From Gnetum montanum (lineage: Eukaryota; Streptophyta; Gnetopsida; Gnetales; Gnetaceae), in the NCBI GenBank assembly GCA_015680685.1, contig MNCI01025456.1, positions 742,591 to 806,590 on the forward strand: a stretch of DNA of 64,000 nucleotides, in the 5' to 3' direction. A program made the position numbers and the translations under genes. The notes beneath the pieces are model-generated. The model was not told the origin of the DNA, did not search any database, and was given only the letters and a program-made list of their open reading frames with translations. Positions 44,690 through 56,237 of the stretch are shown piece after piece. Each line of letters opens with the position of its first letter. Within the stretch, counting starts at the first letter, position 1.

Positions 44690-45540
44690 AGACTAGGTCA
44701 TTCTAGTTTTTTGTATCTCAACAAACTCTTTTCATCATTATTCAATAGAAATTTAGATGTTCTTCACTGTGAAATGTGTCAACTTTCAAAACATGTTCAT
44801 AACTCTTATCCAATACAACTATACAAAGCATCTCATCATTTTTCTATGGTTCATAGTGATGTTTGCAGTCCATCAAAAATAAAAATTGTGACAAGGGCAA
44901 GATGGTTTGTATCCTTTGTTGATGATCATACAAGACTCACTTGGATATTTCTGATGAAAGAAAAATTTGAAGTCAGCCCAATCTTTAAAAATTTCATGAA
45001 CATGATTTAGACACAATTTAAAACAAAAATCCAAATCTTGAGAACTGACAATGCAAAAGAATATTTCAACTCTTTTCTCGGCAATTTTCTATCTAAACAG
45101 GGAAATGTCTATCAAAGTTCTTGTATCAATACCCACAACAAAATGGGATAGCTGAAAGGAAAAACAAGCATTTATTGGAAGTGCATGAGCCCTCCTACTT
45201 TTCTCTCAAGTTCCAAATTTCTTTTGGGGAGAAGCAATTCTTACTGCTACATATCTCATCAATTGAATGCCATCATGAGTTCTTAAATTCCAAAATCCTT
45301 GTCAAGTCCTTCTAAAAGCTTTTCCAACAACCCGACTCATCTCATCAATCCCTCTCAAATATACGGTTTTTGTTCATATTCCCCAACAATTTTGTAGCAA
45401 ACTTGATCCCAAGGCCACCAAATGTGTCTTCCTAGGATATTCACCAAATCAAAAGGGGTATAAATACTACTATCCTAGTACAAAACAATTTTACCACTCA
45501 ATGGATGTCACATTCATGGAAACATAGCCTTATTATCCCA
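44690..45540 (+). pseudogene. Copia integrase pseudogene
   Basis: Zinc-binding remnant LHCEMCQLSKH, then the core with the first catalytic Asp in MVHSDVCSPS, FVDDHTRLTWIFLMKEK, the second Asp in RTDNAKEYF and the Glu in QQNGIAERKNKHLLE. The catalytic DDE triad can therefore still be read across several stops and one frameshift near 45120. The C-terminal GKEY-like segment CVFLGYSPNQKGYKYY is visible in a broken frame near 45430. Confidence 0.85.
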
Positions 45541-45959
45541 AAACCAACATTCAAGGGGAGAGTGAAAATCAAGAATATCTTTTTTGGGATCCAGAACCAA
45601 ATCCTTCTTCTGTCGAGACACTCAATCAATCCAGCCTGAGCCCAAATCTCAGTCCACTACCGAGTCCTCCTCATGAGACTGTAAACAAAGAGCTCATTAT
45701 GTACTCAAGAAGGAAACCAACTCAAAAGGATATGGATGAACAATTCTACCCAAGCACTGTTCATGAAAATGTGCCAAATTCAATCCAGAATGACTCACAT
45801 CCAGGTAACACTAATTCAATTTCTGATTCTGATGAACTTTTGGATTTACTAATTGCATTAAGGAAAGGGGTAAGGTCATGTACAAAACACCCAATACAGA
45901 ACTTTGTTTCTTACAAAAAGTTGTCACCTGGATATCATGCATTTACTATGAGCCTTATA

Positions 45960-46776
45960 GATATTCAGATTCCCAATAATATTCAAGAGGCTCTTCAAAG
46001 ACCAAAGTGGAAATCAACAATGGATGATGAAATCAATGCTTTGATAAAGAATGGAATGTGGGATTTAGTCAAGCTACCGGAAGGGAAAAATATTATTAGA
46101 TGTAAATGGATCTTCACAATTAAATACAAGGCAGATGGAAATATTGACAAATACAAAGCTCACCTTATGGCCAAGGGCTTTACACAATCTTATGGAATTG
46201 GTTACTAGGAAACTTTTGCACCAATTGCAAAATTAAATACCATACAAGTCCTTCTATCCCTTGCAGCTAATCTTGATTGGCCTCTACACCAATTGGACGT
46301 CAAAAATGCATTATTAAATGGAGATCTTGAAGAGGAAGTTTACATGGACATTCCACTAGGTATTAAGTCTGTAGAAAATGTCAACAAAGTATGCAAACTA
46401 AAGAAATCTCTTTATGGTTTTAAACAATCTCCACGTGCATGGTTTGATCGATTTGCAAAGACTAAAGAGACACAGCTATTCACAATGCCAAACGGATCAT
46501 ACTATGTTTGTCAAGCACTCTTCTGAGGGGAGAACATACATCATTATTGTCTATGTTGATGATATCATCCTAATGGGGAATGAGGAAAGAGAAATAGCCA
46601 ACCTAAAGAACTTCTTTGTTGAAGAATTTGAGATAAAGGACTTGGGAAATCTCAAATATTTCCTTGGAATGGAAATAGGAAGATCAAAAATGGGAATTTT
46701 AGTCTCACAATGTAAATATGTTCTAGACTTACTCAAGGAAACTGGAATGCTTGGATGTAAACCAACACTCCAATAG
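45960..46776 (+). pseudogene. Copia reverse transcriptase pseudogene
   Basis: Plant Copia RT blocks in order: EALQRPKWKSTMDDEI, GMWDLVKLPEGKN, CKWIFTIKYKADGNIDKYK, AHLMAKGFTQ, then a stop, [44 protein letters not shown]. After a frameshift near 46470 it resumes with IIVYVDDIILMG (catalytic YVDD at 46552-46563) and FEIKDLGNLKYFLGMEIG. Active-site residues are preserved but the frame is not. Confidence 0.92.
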
Positions 46777-46811
46777 ACAACAAGTCAAATTCAGATGAAA
46801 AAATTCCACCA

Positions 46812-47502
46812 GTGGACAAGGGAAGGTATAAGAAGCTTGTTAGGAAACTTGTTTATCTTTCTTATACCAGACCTAATATTGCTTTCTCAGTTACTGTTCT
46901 TAGTCAATTCATGAACAACCCAACTAAAGAACACATGAGCAAAGTGTTCCAAATTCTAAGATATCTAAAAGGTGCCCCTGGTAAAGGTCTACTTCTAGAA
47001 GACATCAAACCAAAGATATCAAGATATTTACAGATGCTAACTGGGTAGGCTCCAAGACTGATAGAAGATCAACATCAGGATACTATACCTTTGTCCTTGG
47101 AAATCTCGTCACTTGGAGGAGCAAGAAACAATCTATAGTAGCCCGTAGCAACACTGAGGTAGAATTCAGAGCTCTGGTGCACGGGATATGTGAAGGTATA
47201 TGGCGAAAGAGACCATTGCATGAACTCAAAATCCAAATTACAGATCCATCATATTGTTGTGTGACAATAAAGCAGCTATTAGCATAGCCAAAAACCTGGT
47301 ACATCATGATCGAACAAAACATGTGGAGATAGACAAGCACTTCATCAAAGAAAAGATAGAAGAAGGGATGATCTCAATTGATTATGTTCCTACCACAAAT
47401 CAAACAGCTAACATCCCAACCAAGGCTCTTCCCAGAATTACCTTCAAAGAACTTCAATTCAAGCTTGGTCTTCTCAACATCTACAACCCAGCTCAATTTT
47501 AA
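46812..47502 (+). pseudogene. Copia RNase H pseudogene
   Basis: Starts YKKLVRKLVYLSYTRPNIAF, VLSQFMNNP, ILRYLKGAPGKG. The middle (the usual DADWAG...SWKSKKQ segment) is readable only in shifted frames. The end is clean: LCDNKAAISIAKN, HDRTKHVEIDKHFIKEKI and IPTKALPR, closing NIYNPAQF at 47502. The stop falls inside the region homologous to the LTR start. Confidence 0.88.
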
Positions 47503-47746
47503 GGGTTGTTTACAGCTGTAATTCTTATTGGTAGTTTCCTAATTTAATGGGATTTGTAGTGATCCCAAATCCAGCTTTTTAGGCAAAATTCCTGATTTTA
47601 TGGTGATTTGTTTTTTCCCATAGTCAGAGATTTCTGATTATTCCTTCTAAAAATAGTGTCCATATTCATGTATAAAAAGGGCTCATTGTAACACTCCAAA
47701 ATCAAGGAATAAAAATTCAGTTTCTCTACTTTTCTAAATAACTACA
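47479..47746 (+). repeat. 3' LTR of the Copia element
   Basis: Matches the 5' LTR from TCAATTTTAAGG (about 47493) to TAACTACA (47746), with a TATA box TATAAAAAGG at 47671-47680. The start is uncertain because similarity to the 5' LTR fades into the RNase H coding end. Followed by ATGCC at 47747-47751. Confidence 0.8.
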
Positions 47747-47751
47747 ATGCC

Positions 47752-48480
47752 CTTCATCGATGAAGCAACAAAGGCAACATATCTAGCGATAGCCAAAAGG
47801 ACAAACATGGCCAAGATGATTTTCCCTTTTCTTGTTAAAAAACATGCAGTCTAGTGACCCACCTGAGATTGGAGCCATTGAATCAAATGAGTCCAAGTCA
47901 CTAGTCTGCCCCAAGCAAACATGGACACCTCTAGATAAGAGTCTTGAACCATACCCTATAGAATCCCAAGCTCTTGACAAACTTGCCTTTGAACCAGCCC
48001 CTCTATATGAAAGAAGTGTATTGCAAATTTGTGTCAATTTGAATTCAGCCCGATTTCTTTTGCCATCCTATCCCCCTGTTGATAGCCAAGGCCTATGGCA
48101 TGGAAGCTTGAGTCATAAGAATCATGTCAGGGCTTGAAGGTTGATGCAATGGGCCATAAAATTTAGGGGAAACCCCTTCATGAGCATAATGTCCCAAAGA
48201 GCATCCTACTAAACGGTACCATCGACCTTTGCAATATCAAGTTTGATGCACATACCAAGGAACCTTGTTATCTGTATGGAGTGCATAGCTTCATGAAGCA
48301 GCAAGATATGGTCTTGGATATATCTCCTCTTAACGAAGCCAACCTAGTGGGCACCAACCAAACATGGCATCAACAGTTGTAGCCATCGAACGAGGATTTT
48401 GGTGAAGAGTCGGAGCAGCATATTACACACCCCAATTGATCTACGCGGGAGTGGAATGAAATAGGTATTTTGAAATGGAA
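47752..48480 (-). pseudogene. LINE reverse transcriptase, part upstream of the Copia insertion
   Basis: Minus-strand RT of the LINE split by the Copia element: FIPLPRRSIGVCNMLLRLFT, KILVRWLQLLMPCLVGAH, GFVKRRYIQDHILLLHEAMH, FLGMCIKLDIAK, and at the left end ARYVAFVASSMKGI. That frame continues in phase on the far side of the Copia element (NKVNQTIRTFIWSGG near 42650). The right edge at about 48480 coincides with the start of an inverted LINE 5' half. Confidence 0.87.
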
Positions 48481-48489
48481 AGAGGCAGT

Positions 48490-51290
48490 GAGATGCAGGA
48501 CAAAGGAGGGAGCAAGGTAGGCAACACAAATGGGTGGGGGTTGCACGGGGGGAGACACAACCATGGCGGGCCCCAAAGGGGGAGGATCTGGAGGTGCTGG
48601 TTCTAAGGGAAACCTTGGGGAAAATGGTGGTCCTACAAGGCTTGGAGGAGGAGGCCCTAGAGGACTTGGCTTAGGCTGGGAGGAGCTAGCTAGAGGGGAC
48701 AGGGACTTGGGCTGGAACCCTAGAGATGGGAGCATTGAGTCCATCTCCCATTCAAGGAAAACAATGAGATTGCAACTAAAGGCACCATTGCAAGACAAGT
48801 TGTGCACTATGGAGTTAAGCCTGATTGGGAAATTTGTATCCTCTAGGTCACGACCTAGGCTGGATCTGATTAAGCATTGGGTTGTTGCCTCATGGGCCAT
48901 GGGGGAGATCCAAGTTTGATCACTCGCAAGGGATCTACTATTGTTCATTTTTGAAACCCTGAAAGAAAGAGCCCATGTTTTATTGAGGGGGCCTATGGTT
49001 CTTCAAGACCAAGGGCCTAGCCCTTATGCATTGGAGGCCTAGCATGCATGGAAAGACTAGTCTTTTCTAAAGGGCCCATGTATGGGTTAGGGTCTCAGGG
49101 GTGCCTAGGAGCTCTAGACCACAAATTTCCTGAAGGCTCTAATAGGCCACTTTGGGGAGTTTATCCCCTTTGATAAATTCAGTGCGAAAAGAGCAGATGG
49201 GCTATGAGAGGTTCTATATTTGGAGGTCACTATCCTCTAGCAAATTGTTGAAGTAAGTCATCTTGTACCTACTATCGAGGGAGAAGAAGCTTAATATGGA
49301 ATACAAGAATGTCCCCTCCATTGGTCCAGTCTTGGTTCCACCAAAATGTGGACCTTTGGCATCTTATAGGACTTGCAATAAGGGTAACCATGCTACTAAG
49401 GATTGCAAGGTTGATTCCAGGGATTCCAAGCTGAACCAAGGGTTGGATGCTAGTGGGGAAAAAGGGGCAGACCTCTCCACTTCCTTCTCCCCCACGTTGT
49501 GCCCCAGCCCCTATTGTTGCTGCCTCGGAGGCACAGGACATCAGCATGCCGTCGGTTGCTATTTCTCCAAGAGGGAACTCCCACTGCTTGGGGATTGGAT
49601 CTCCACGATGCATGGGACAACTCAACCTCCAATGGATCTAGTTGCCAAGAAGATTCTAAAGCAAGAAGAATAGGGCTTTATGGTTGTTCATAAATCCTAG
49701 AAGGTATGCAAACCTTCTAGACAAGAAACACATAACAAGAAGATGCAGCAAGACATCAACTTGGGATCTCAACAACCCTCAAAGGGATATACAAAAAAAG
49801 GTTCACCAATAGACCATGAAGATCCTTTCATGAAATTCTAGGGAACAAGGTACCCACCACCCCCACCCCCCTTTACAAAAAAAAAGTACCCTGAAAGAAT
49901 TAATGCATGATGAAGGTTGTTCAATGGTGTTCCTCCAAGAAACCAAGCTACACACTATCCATTGTAATCTCATGTGGTGGCAAAGTTGGTTTTCCTACTT
50001 TGTGGACGGTTGAGGTAGGGCCAAGAGGCTGGCTACCCTCTCATGCACACCCTTTGACATGGTGGATGAATTTGCCTAGAGTCTCACTATGTTCCTAAAC
50101 TCGCAAGGGCATTAGATCACGAACTTTCATGGCCCCCAAAATTGGGGAGAGTGTCTCCACTAGCTCCACAAGATTGTTGGCCAAGTTCGTAACTGTCACA
50201 CGTGATTACTCATTGGGGACTTCAACCAGTGTTTGTATGCTTGGGAGAAGACGAGGGAAGAGACTGACCCTCCACATGGGAGCCATGAGTTCTTGCAGAT
50301 GCTTCAAACTTATGGCCTCATGGATCTAGATATCCATGGCTTCCTTTTCACCTAAAGCAACAAGAGAGAAGGCAAGGACTAGGTCTTCTTTAGGATCAAT
50401 AAGGTCTGGGTTAGTACCTAGGTCCTTCTTAATCATGAGATCTTGATTACTGGCCATGAGCAGCAGGCTTCTAATCACTACACTATCCATAAACCAAACA
50501 AGCTAGGACCTATGCCTTTCAAATTTGAGCAGGCACGGTTGACAAAATGATGGCTGTGAAAGATGGATATATGGGAAAACTACCCTATGTAGACAAACCC
50601 TTAGAATTTTCTAAAATAGGAGCTCTTATGTCTCAAAAAGGAGATCATGAACCTAAAGACTACAAAGAAGTACTCTTTTAGGATTGCCCAAGTTACCCTC
50701 TAGCAGAGGCTTGTGGACATTCAGGCCCAGTAGGAGAACAGTGAATCTTTGGAGGAGGAGGAAGAGCATGACTTACTGATTGAACTCCAATTGTTGGCTA
50801 GAGAAGAGGAGCAATACTAGAAAGAGAGATCTAAGGTCCAATAGCTTAGGAAGGGAAACAAGAACACTTACTTCTTCTTTGCCACTGCAAAAGCTAATAA
50901 GCAAGCCAAAAAGATCCAACACATTCTTTAGGGGCAAACCCTCATGCATCATTCACAGAACATTGCTCAAGAGATACAAAAGTATTGAGCGGGGATCTAG
51001 ACATGGGGATGTTCCTCCCCTGTCTCCATCCAAACTCAAACAATAATTGGGGAGGAGGATAACAACCAACTGGTTGCCCCTATAACCATGCTAAAACTCT
51101 CTAAGGCCATGGCTTCCCTCAAAGTTGCTAAGGCCCCAAGGCCTAATGGCTAGTCTATCGAGCTTTTCCAGGAATTCTATGATATCCTAGGAAATAACAT
51201 TTTAGATGCCTTCAACCTTATGTTGAATGGGGGACAGGTTCACCACAAGATCAACTACTCATGAATTGTGTTCATCTTAATATGCTTTTA
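48490..51290 (+). mobile_element. LINE 5' half, inverted relative to its 3' half
   Basis: Plus-strand ORF1 (48530-49700), endonuclease (about 49910-50480) and the very start of RT (51040-51290). ORF1 has a Gly-rich tail, DUF4283 (TMELSLIGKFVSSRSRPRL, SLARDLLLFIFE) and a degraded zinc knuckle ending CNKGNHATKDC (about 49370-49410). RT starts ITMLKLSKAMASLKVAKAP and stops at INYS-IVFI. The adjacent minus-strand half starts just after this point in the protein, so the two halves form one element with a 5' inversion, the structure expected from twin priming. Confidence 0.82.
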
Positions 51291-51299
51291 AAGCTAAAG

Positions 51300-52790
51300 C
51301 CTTCGAGCCAAAATCCTTCCCCATCACCACAGTGATCTCTTCACCTTATTTTCCTTAGGAAGCCTTAATGCCTCACACTTGTTTGATTCTTTTCTCCTTA
51401 AGAATTATTCTCATCAACACTTTTTCAACAAGTTATCTTTAGTTAGTCCTAGGAAACAATTTGCTTCAAAATCAAACAAGGGATGACAAGCCCTCCATCA
51501 CAAAGCAAGATAAAATTAGGGCAGTAAACTTCCAAATACAACTAGTTTGAAAGCAAACAAGGGAGAATAACTCATAGACACCTCCACTAGAAGCACAACC
51601 AAAAAGTAGGATTCATGGCCCACATTTCCTTTGTATTCCATGACTAGAAACCCACAAAACCTAATGACAAGACCCTTACAAAAACAACAAAATCAAAAAG
51701 GCATACAAGGAAAGGTAGGTTCTTGTAGGTGCAATAAGGCATTTCTCATCCATGCACCATATCCAAAATTTCCCTATCCTCTTTTGATGACATGAAGCCC
51801 ACAACCTGCTAGAAGTTCTTGTATTTCTCATCATTCTAATCCTGAACATGCTTTCCCAAGTGTTGACCTTGTCAAGATGGAGCATGCAAGAAGTCTCCTA
51901 GATGTACTTTCTAACATTTTCCCAAGGTGTATCACTATTAATACCCATGACTGTGTATAAGCAAATTCCCTCCCAAAACCATAGCCTAGCATTGGAGGCA
52001 AGCGTTTTGCTTTAGCAATTCCTCAAGGCCTCTTCCTCCATAAACTCTTTCATGCATTAGAAAGTCCCCTTCCTCTTCTTTGCCTCCTACTCCTCTACCT
52101 CCCTCCTCATCTACTCCTTAACCTCTTGGCATAGGCACTCTTCAAGAATGCTCTACTGAATGGCCTCTTGCATTAACCATTGACATTGAGCTTCCTTCTC
52201 TTGCTCCTACCTTTGCTCCTCCTCCTGTCTACGAGCCTATTCTTCCATCTCCCCTTCTAAGCTACTCCTTCGCCTTCATGAGTTGTTCAATTTCATGTAT
52301 GGCTCTACTCAAGTCTACTGAGAATTTATCCTAAAACTCTTTTTTCATGGCCACCTATCTTTCAAGAAACTACTTTTGCCAAAAGAGCTGCAGATCAACC
52401 TCCCACTGCTCAACCCCCTCCCTAGCTATAAGTGTACCCTACATAAGGGACAACATGGATATATCTTCAAGTACATTGTTCTCCACCCACCCCCGAGCCC
52501 CCCATGAAGAAGTTGATCTTTCATGCACACCCTAACACCTAGGGTAAACCCTACCAAAAGAATGCACAACCTACTAATCAAAGGATGACAAGGCTTCCAA
52601 CAGCCTAGTGACCCTCCATAGGGCCAAGATCAAGCCCAACTGTCTCCCTCACCACCTCTACTACAATGCAGCAAAAAAGAACTTAGGAACGTTAATAGGC
52701 CTTCCCAACTATAGATACCTCAAACATGCAAAATGCATGCCCTACATCTTCTAGACATTGCTTGACTACACAAAGAAGTTAGTTCTTAAA
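51300..52790 (-). mobile_element. LINE 3' module (end of linker, coiled coil, J-like, 3' UTR)
   Basis: Minus-strand copy. Linker end near 52790-52620 (MQGMHFACLRYL, INVPKFFFAAL), a strongly charged coiled coil to about 52010, and a J-like domain at 51990-51740: CLYTVMGINSDTPWENVRKYI, split by a stop, then CMLHLDK (box at 51879-51868), a frameshift, DEKYKNF followed by TAG, then EDREILDMVHG. The 3' UTR is presumed below 51740; the A tail was not located with certainty. Confidence 0.75.
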
Positions 52791-53690
52791 GCCATCCTAA
52801 TATTATCAAAAATTACTCCAATATGATCAAAAATTACTTAGCTCTAAGCTTTCTTAGCATAGGTAGATAGTATATACAAACTCCCTATTGCTCATATTCA
52901 ATATTTGTTTAAGCCATCAATCTCAAGGTTTTTTCACTTGCACTTGCTCTCTTCTTTGCACATTACATGTCAACTATAGATATAAAGCATCTTTATATCT
53001 ATTTCTCAATTATGTCAATTATAAAGCAAGGTAAACAAATATGTTATTTATAATGTATTTGGTGTGTTTGGTAGCAACTCATGTTAGAGATAATGTGAAT
53101 GTGTGCTCTCTTTTACTCCTCCATGATCATTTCATTTCATGTTGAGGAGAATAGCAATAGCTCATAGTCTTTGTTTTGATGTTTGAAGTCTTTTATTTGA
53201 AGGTAAGGAGTTTATAAGTATTGATGTTTTGTTTGATAAGCAAAAAAAAGAAGGTTAGGTTGAAAGCTATGCTAGAAAAGGAAAGAAAGGGCTAAGAGAC
53301 TTCATGTTGGGGTCCATGCCAAAAGAGGCAAGTTCCTCAAAATAAGGTATAAATAGAGATGTACACCTCCCCATTGTAGGTTGTCAAGCTCATTGCAATT
53401 GAATGAAAGAAGCTCATCCTTCCTTCATTTTGAGTATGCATTCAAGCATTGTGTGTTTGGCTTGAGGCTCTCTTAGCTTTAACCCCTCTACTTCTTCTTG
53501 CATTTTTGCATAATGCATTCCACAAGTGAAGAGTGAATCCTTTCCATAGATTCTTCTCTCAATTTATCTCATATATAATATCTTTTCAATTCTTACATGC
53601 CTTTGCATTATCACATGTTTCTCTCATAATTTTCTCATTTTTGTGGTCTCAATTTTTAGAGTTAAATAGATGTTTTCTCATGCTAATTGG
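52791..53690. other. AT-rich DNA with a TATA-like promoter sequence
   Basis: No gene. GGTATAAATAGAG at 53345-53357 is a good TATA box on the plus strand, followed by a pyrimidine-rich stretch. It may be the promoter of an unrecognised LTR, since no host exon follows before the LINE at 53700. Confidence 0.4.
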
Positions 53691-53699
53691 GCGGATTTG

Positions 53700-56237
53700 G
53701 CGAGGAGTGGAATGATAGTGGTGATGGCAAGGACCAAGGTACAGGAGGGCAGATGGACAAGGGGCTATTTGACTACCATGGTGATTTCGAAATGGGAACC
53801 AAGGGGAGCTCCATAGATTAGGAAGACAAGTGGATGAAGGGTGAATCGAGGGGGAATCAACAAGGATGCTATGTTGGGTGGGCTTTTTGGGCGGAAAGCT
53901 TCGACGGAGGAGGGTCGCACTACTGCTGCTAGTGGTCCTGCTACCAACTGGATCCCAAGGTTGGCGATATTAATTTCGTCTCTCATTCTGGAGGTACATT
54001 GCAGCTACAAGCGTAGGGTCCATCGCCACATGGATTGCATATTGTGGAGTTGAGTCCTATTGGAAAGTTTGTTTCCTCTAAGGCTAGGCCGAGACTGGAT
54101 CTCGTTAAGCATTGAGTCATGGCCTCATGGGGGATGAGTGATGTGCAAGTTAGGTCGCTTGCTAGGGATCTCCCGCTCTTCATCTTTCAAAGTCTAGAGA
54201 AGCAAGATTGTGTTTTGCTAGGGGACCATGGTTCTTCGGAGGCAAGGGTTTAGCCCTAACTCACTAGTAGCCTAGAACACATAGGGACCCCAATCTCTTT
54301 TTGAGGGTCCTCATTTGGATCAAGGTCTTAAGGGTGCCCTGGGAGCTTTGGACAGCTAATTTCCTAAAGAGCCTTGTGGGCTTCTTTGGTGAGTTCATCT
54401 CCTTGGACAAATTCAAGGTGTCAAAGGAACCGATAGGTTACACAAGATTTTGCATTCGGACATCATTATCCCCTAACAATCTACTATGGGAGGTCATCCT
54501 ACATCTTCCATCTAGGGAGAAAAAACTACATATGAAATATGAGAATGTCCCCTTAGACAAATGGCCTCGATTCAAAGGGAGCCCTAGTGTTTTGTGATAT
54601 CTATGGCAAGGGCAATCATGCCACCAAGGATTGTAGAGTTCACGCCAAGGCATCTAGGCCTAAGAATAAACTGGATACATATGGTTAACAACTAGTGGGG
54701 AAAAAGGGCTAGGTCTCCCCAAGATCCTAACAGAAGAGGATCAAGGCTTTACAGTTTCCACATGGTCCCGAAAGTTGGGGCAACCAATGAGACAAGAAAC
54801 ATTATATAAGAAGACACAACATAAGAAGACACAACAGGATATTGATTTGGGATCTCAAGTGATCCTCAAAGGGGCTTACAAAAAGAGATCTACCAATAGA
54901 CCATGAAGAGCTTGTCATGGATTTGCAGGGAACAAGGTACCCCCTACAAAAGAAGTGCCCTGAAAGAATTAGTGCAAGATGAAGGTTGTGATGTGGTGTG
55001 CCTCTAACAGACTAAAGTGCACACCATACATTTTAACTCTCTGCATTGGCATTGGTGGTACTCTTACTTTGTGGATTGTCATGGCAAGGTAGGGGGTTGG
55101 CCACCCTCTCCCGCACACCTTTTGACATTGTTGATGAATATACCTTGACCCTTACAATGTTCCTGCCACTACAAGGAATTTGGGCCAACAGTTACAGAAG
55201 CTCCACAAAATTGCTAGGCATGCCTAGATGCTGATTGGAGACTTCAATCAATGCCTATATGCTTGGGAAAAGACTAGGGAAGGCAGTCATGAGTTTTTGC
55301 AATTTTCTTAGACTTTTGACTTGGTTGACGTAGATATCAAGGAATGCCTTTTCACATGGACCAACAGAAAAAAAGGGCCTAACCAAGTTATGTCTAGGAT
55401 TGATAGGGTCGAAGTTAGTATGGAGATCATCCTTCATCATGAGATGTCTGTTACTGGCCACAAGTGATACGCATTCAATCATCGAGCTTTGATTTGTATA
55501 GTCTGCCAACCAGACAGACTTGGGTCTATTCAATTTAGATTTGAATGGTCATAGCTAACAAAACATTGGCTACATAAGTTGGTAACAAACATCTAGGGAG
55601 ATTATCGCTCGCAAACTAACTTGAGGGATTTCCTAAAACACAAGTTTGCTCACCTCAAAAAGGAGATACAAAGCATGCAAGTGTTAGACAAATATTCTTT
55701 CAAAGCTTCCCGTATTGCGCTACAGCAAAGACTGCTTGATATCCAAGCCCAATAGGAAGCTAGAGAATCACTGGAGGAAGAGGAGCACAAGATCCTAGTC
55801 ACTCTGCAACAACTGTCAAAAGAAGAGCAGTCCTGGAAAGAGAGATCACGGGTCAAGTGGCTTAGGAAGGATGACAGTAATGCTTGCTTCTTTTTTGCAA
55901 ATACTAAGGCTAACAATCAATCAAAAAAGATTCAGAACCTCTTGCGGTGGGGAAATCTCCTCCACGACATACACAACATTGCCCAAGAGATGCAAAGTTA
56001 TTGGTCCAAGATTTGGATGATGGGAGAATCCTCCCCTATCTATCCAAATTCAAAAGGTTGTCAAGGAAGAAGATAACCTTAGGCTCCTCGTGCCCATCAC
56101 TAAGCAAAAATTATCTAATGCCATGGCCTCCTTTAAGAGTGCTAAGGCTCCAAGGCCAGATGTCTAGCCTATTGAATTCTTCCGCAAATTCTTTAACATT
56201 CTAGGGAGCAATCTCCTAGATGCCTTCAACCTCCTAT
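53700..56237 (+). mobile_element. LINE 5' half: ORF1, endonuclease and RT start
   Basis: ORF1 DUF4283 and a zinc knuckle CDIYGKGNHATKDC near 54592-54633 (second Cys changed to Tyr), ORF1 end DLGSQ...LKGAYKKRSTNR near 54850-54900. The endonuclease is well preserved: IGDFNQCLYAWEKTREG, LFTWTNRKKGPNQV, SRIDRVEV (55230-55420). The pre-RT segment reads RSRVKWLRKDDSNACFFFA (about 55840-55900) and RT opens KSAKAPRPD near 56150. The copy ends abruptly at about 56237 against a minus-strand 3' half. Confidence 0.87.

Larger units (their letters stand above)
42665..47746 (+). mobile_element. Copia LTR retrotransposon nested in a LINE
   Basis: A complete Ty1/Copia element in gag-PR-IN-RT-RH order with two LTRs, a tRNA-Met primer-binding site and flanking ATGCC duplications. 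Removing it brings together two halves of a LINE in the same frame, which proves nesting. LTRs differ by about a dozen substitutions over 240 bp (about 5 percent, hand count), fewer than in the non-autonomous element at 26618. Every coding region has stops; the protease catalytic triad is lost. Confidence 0.93.
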
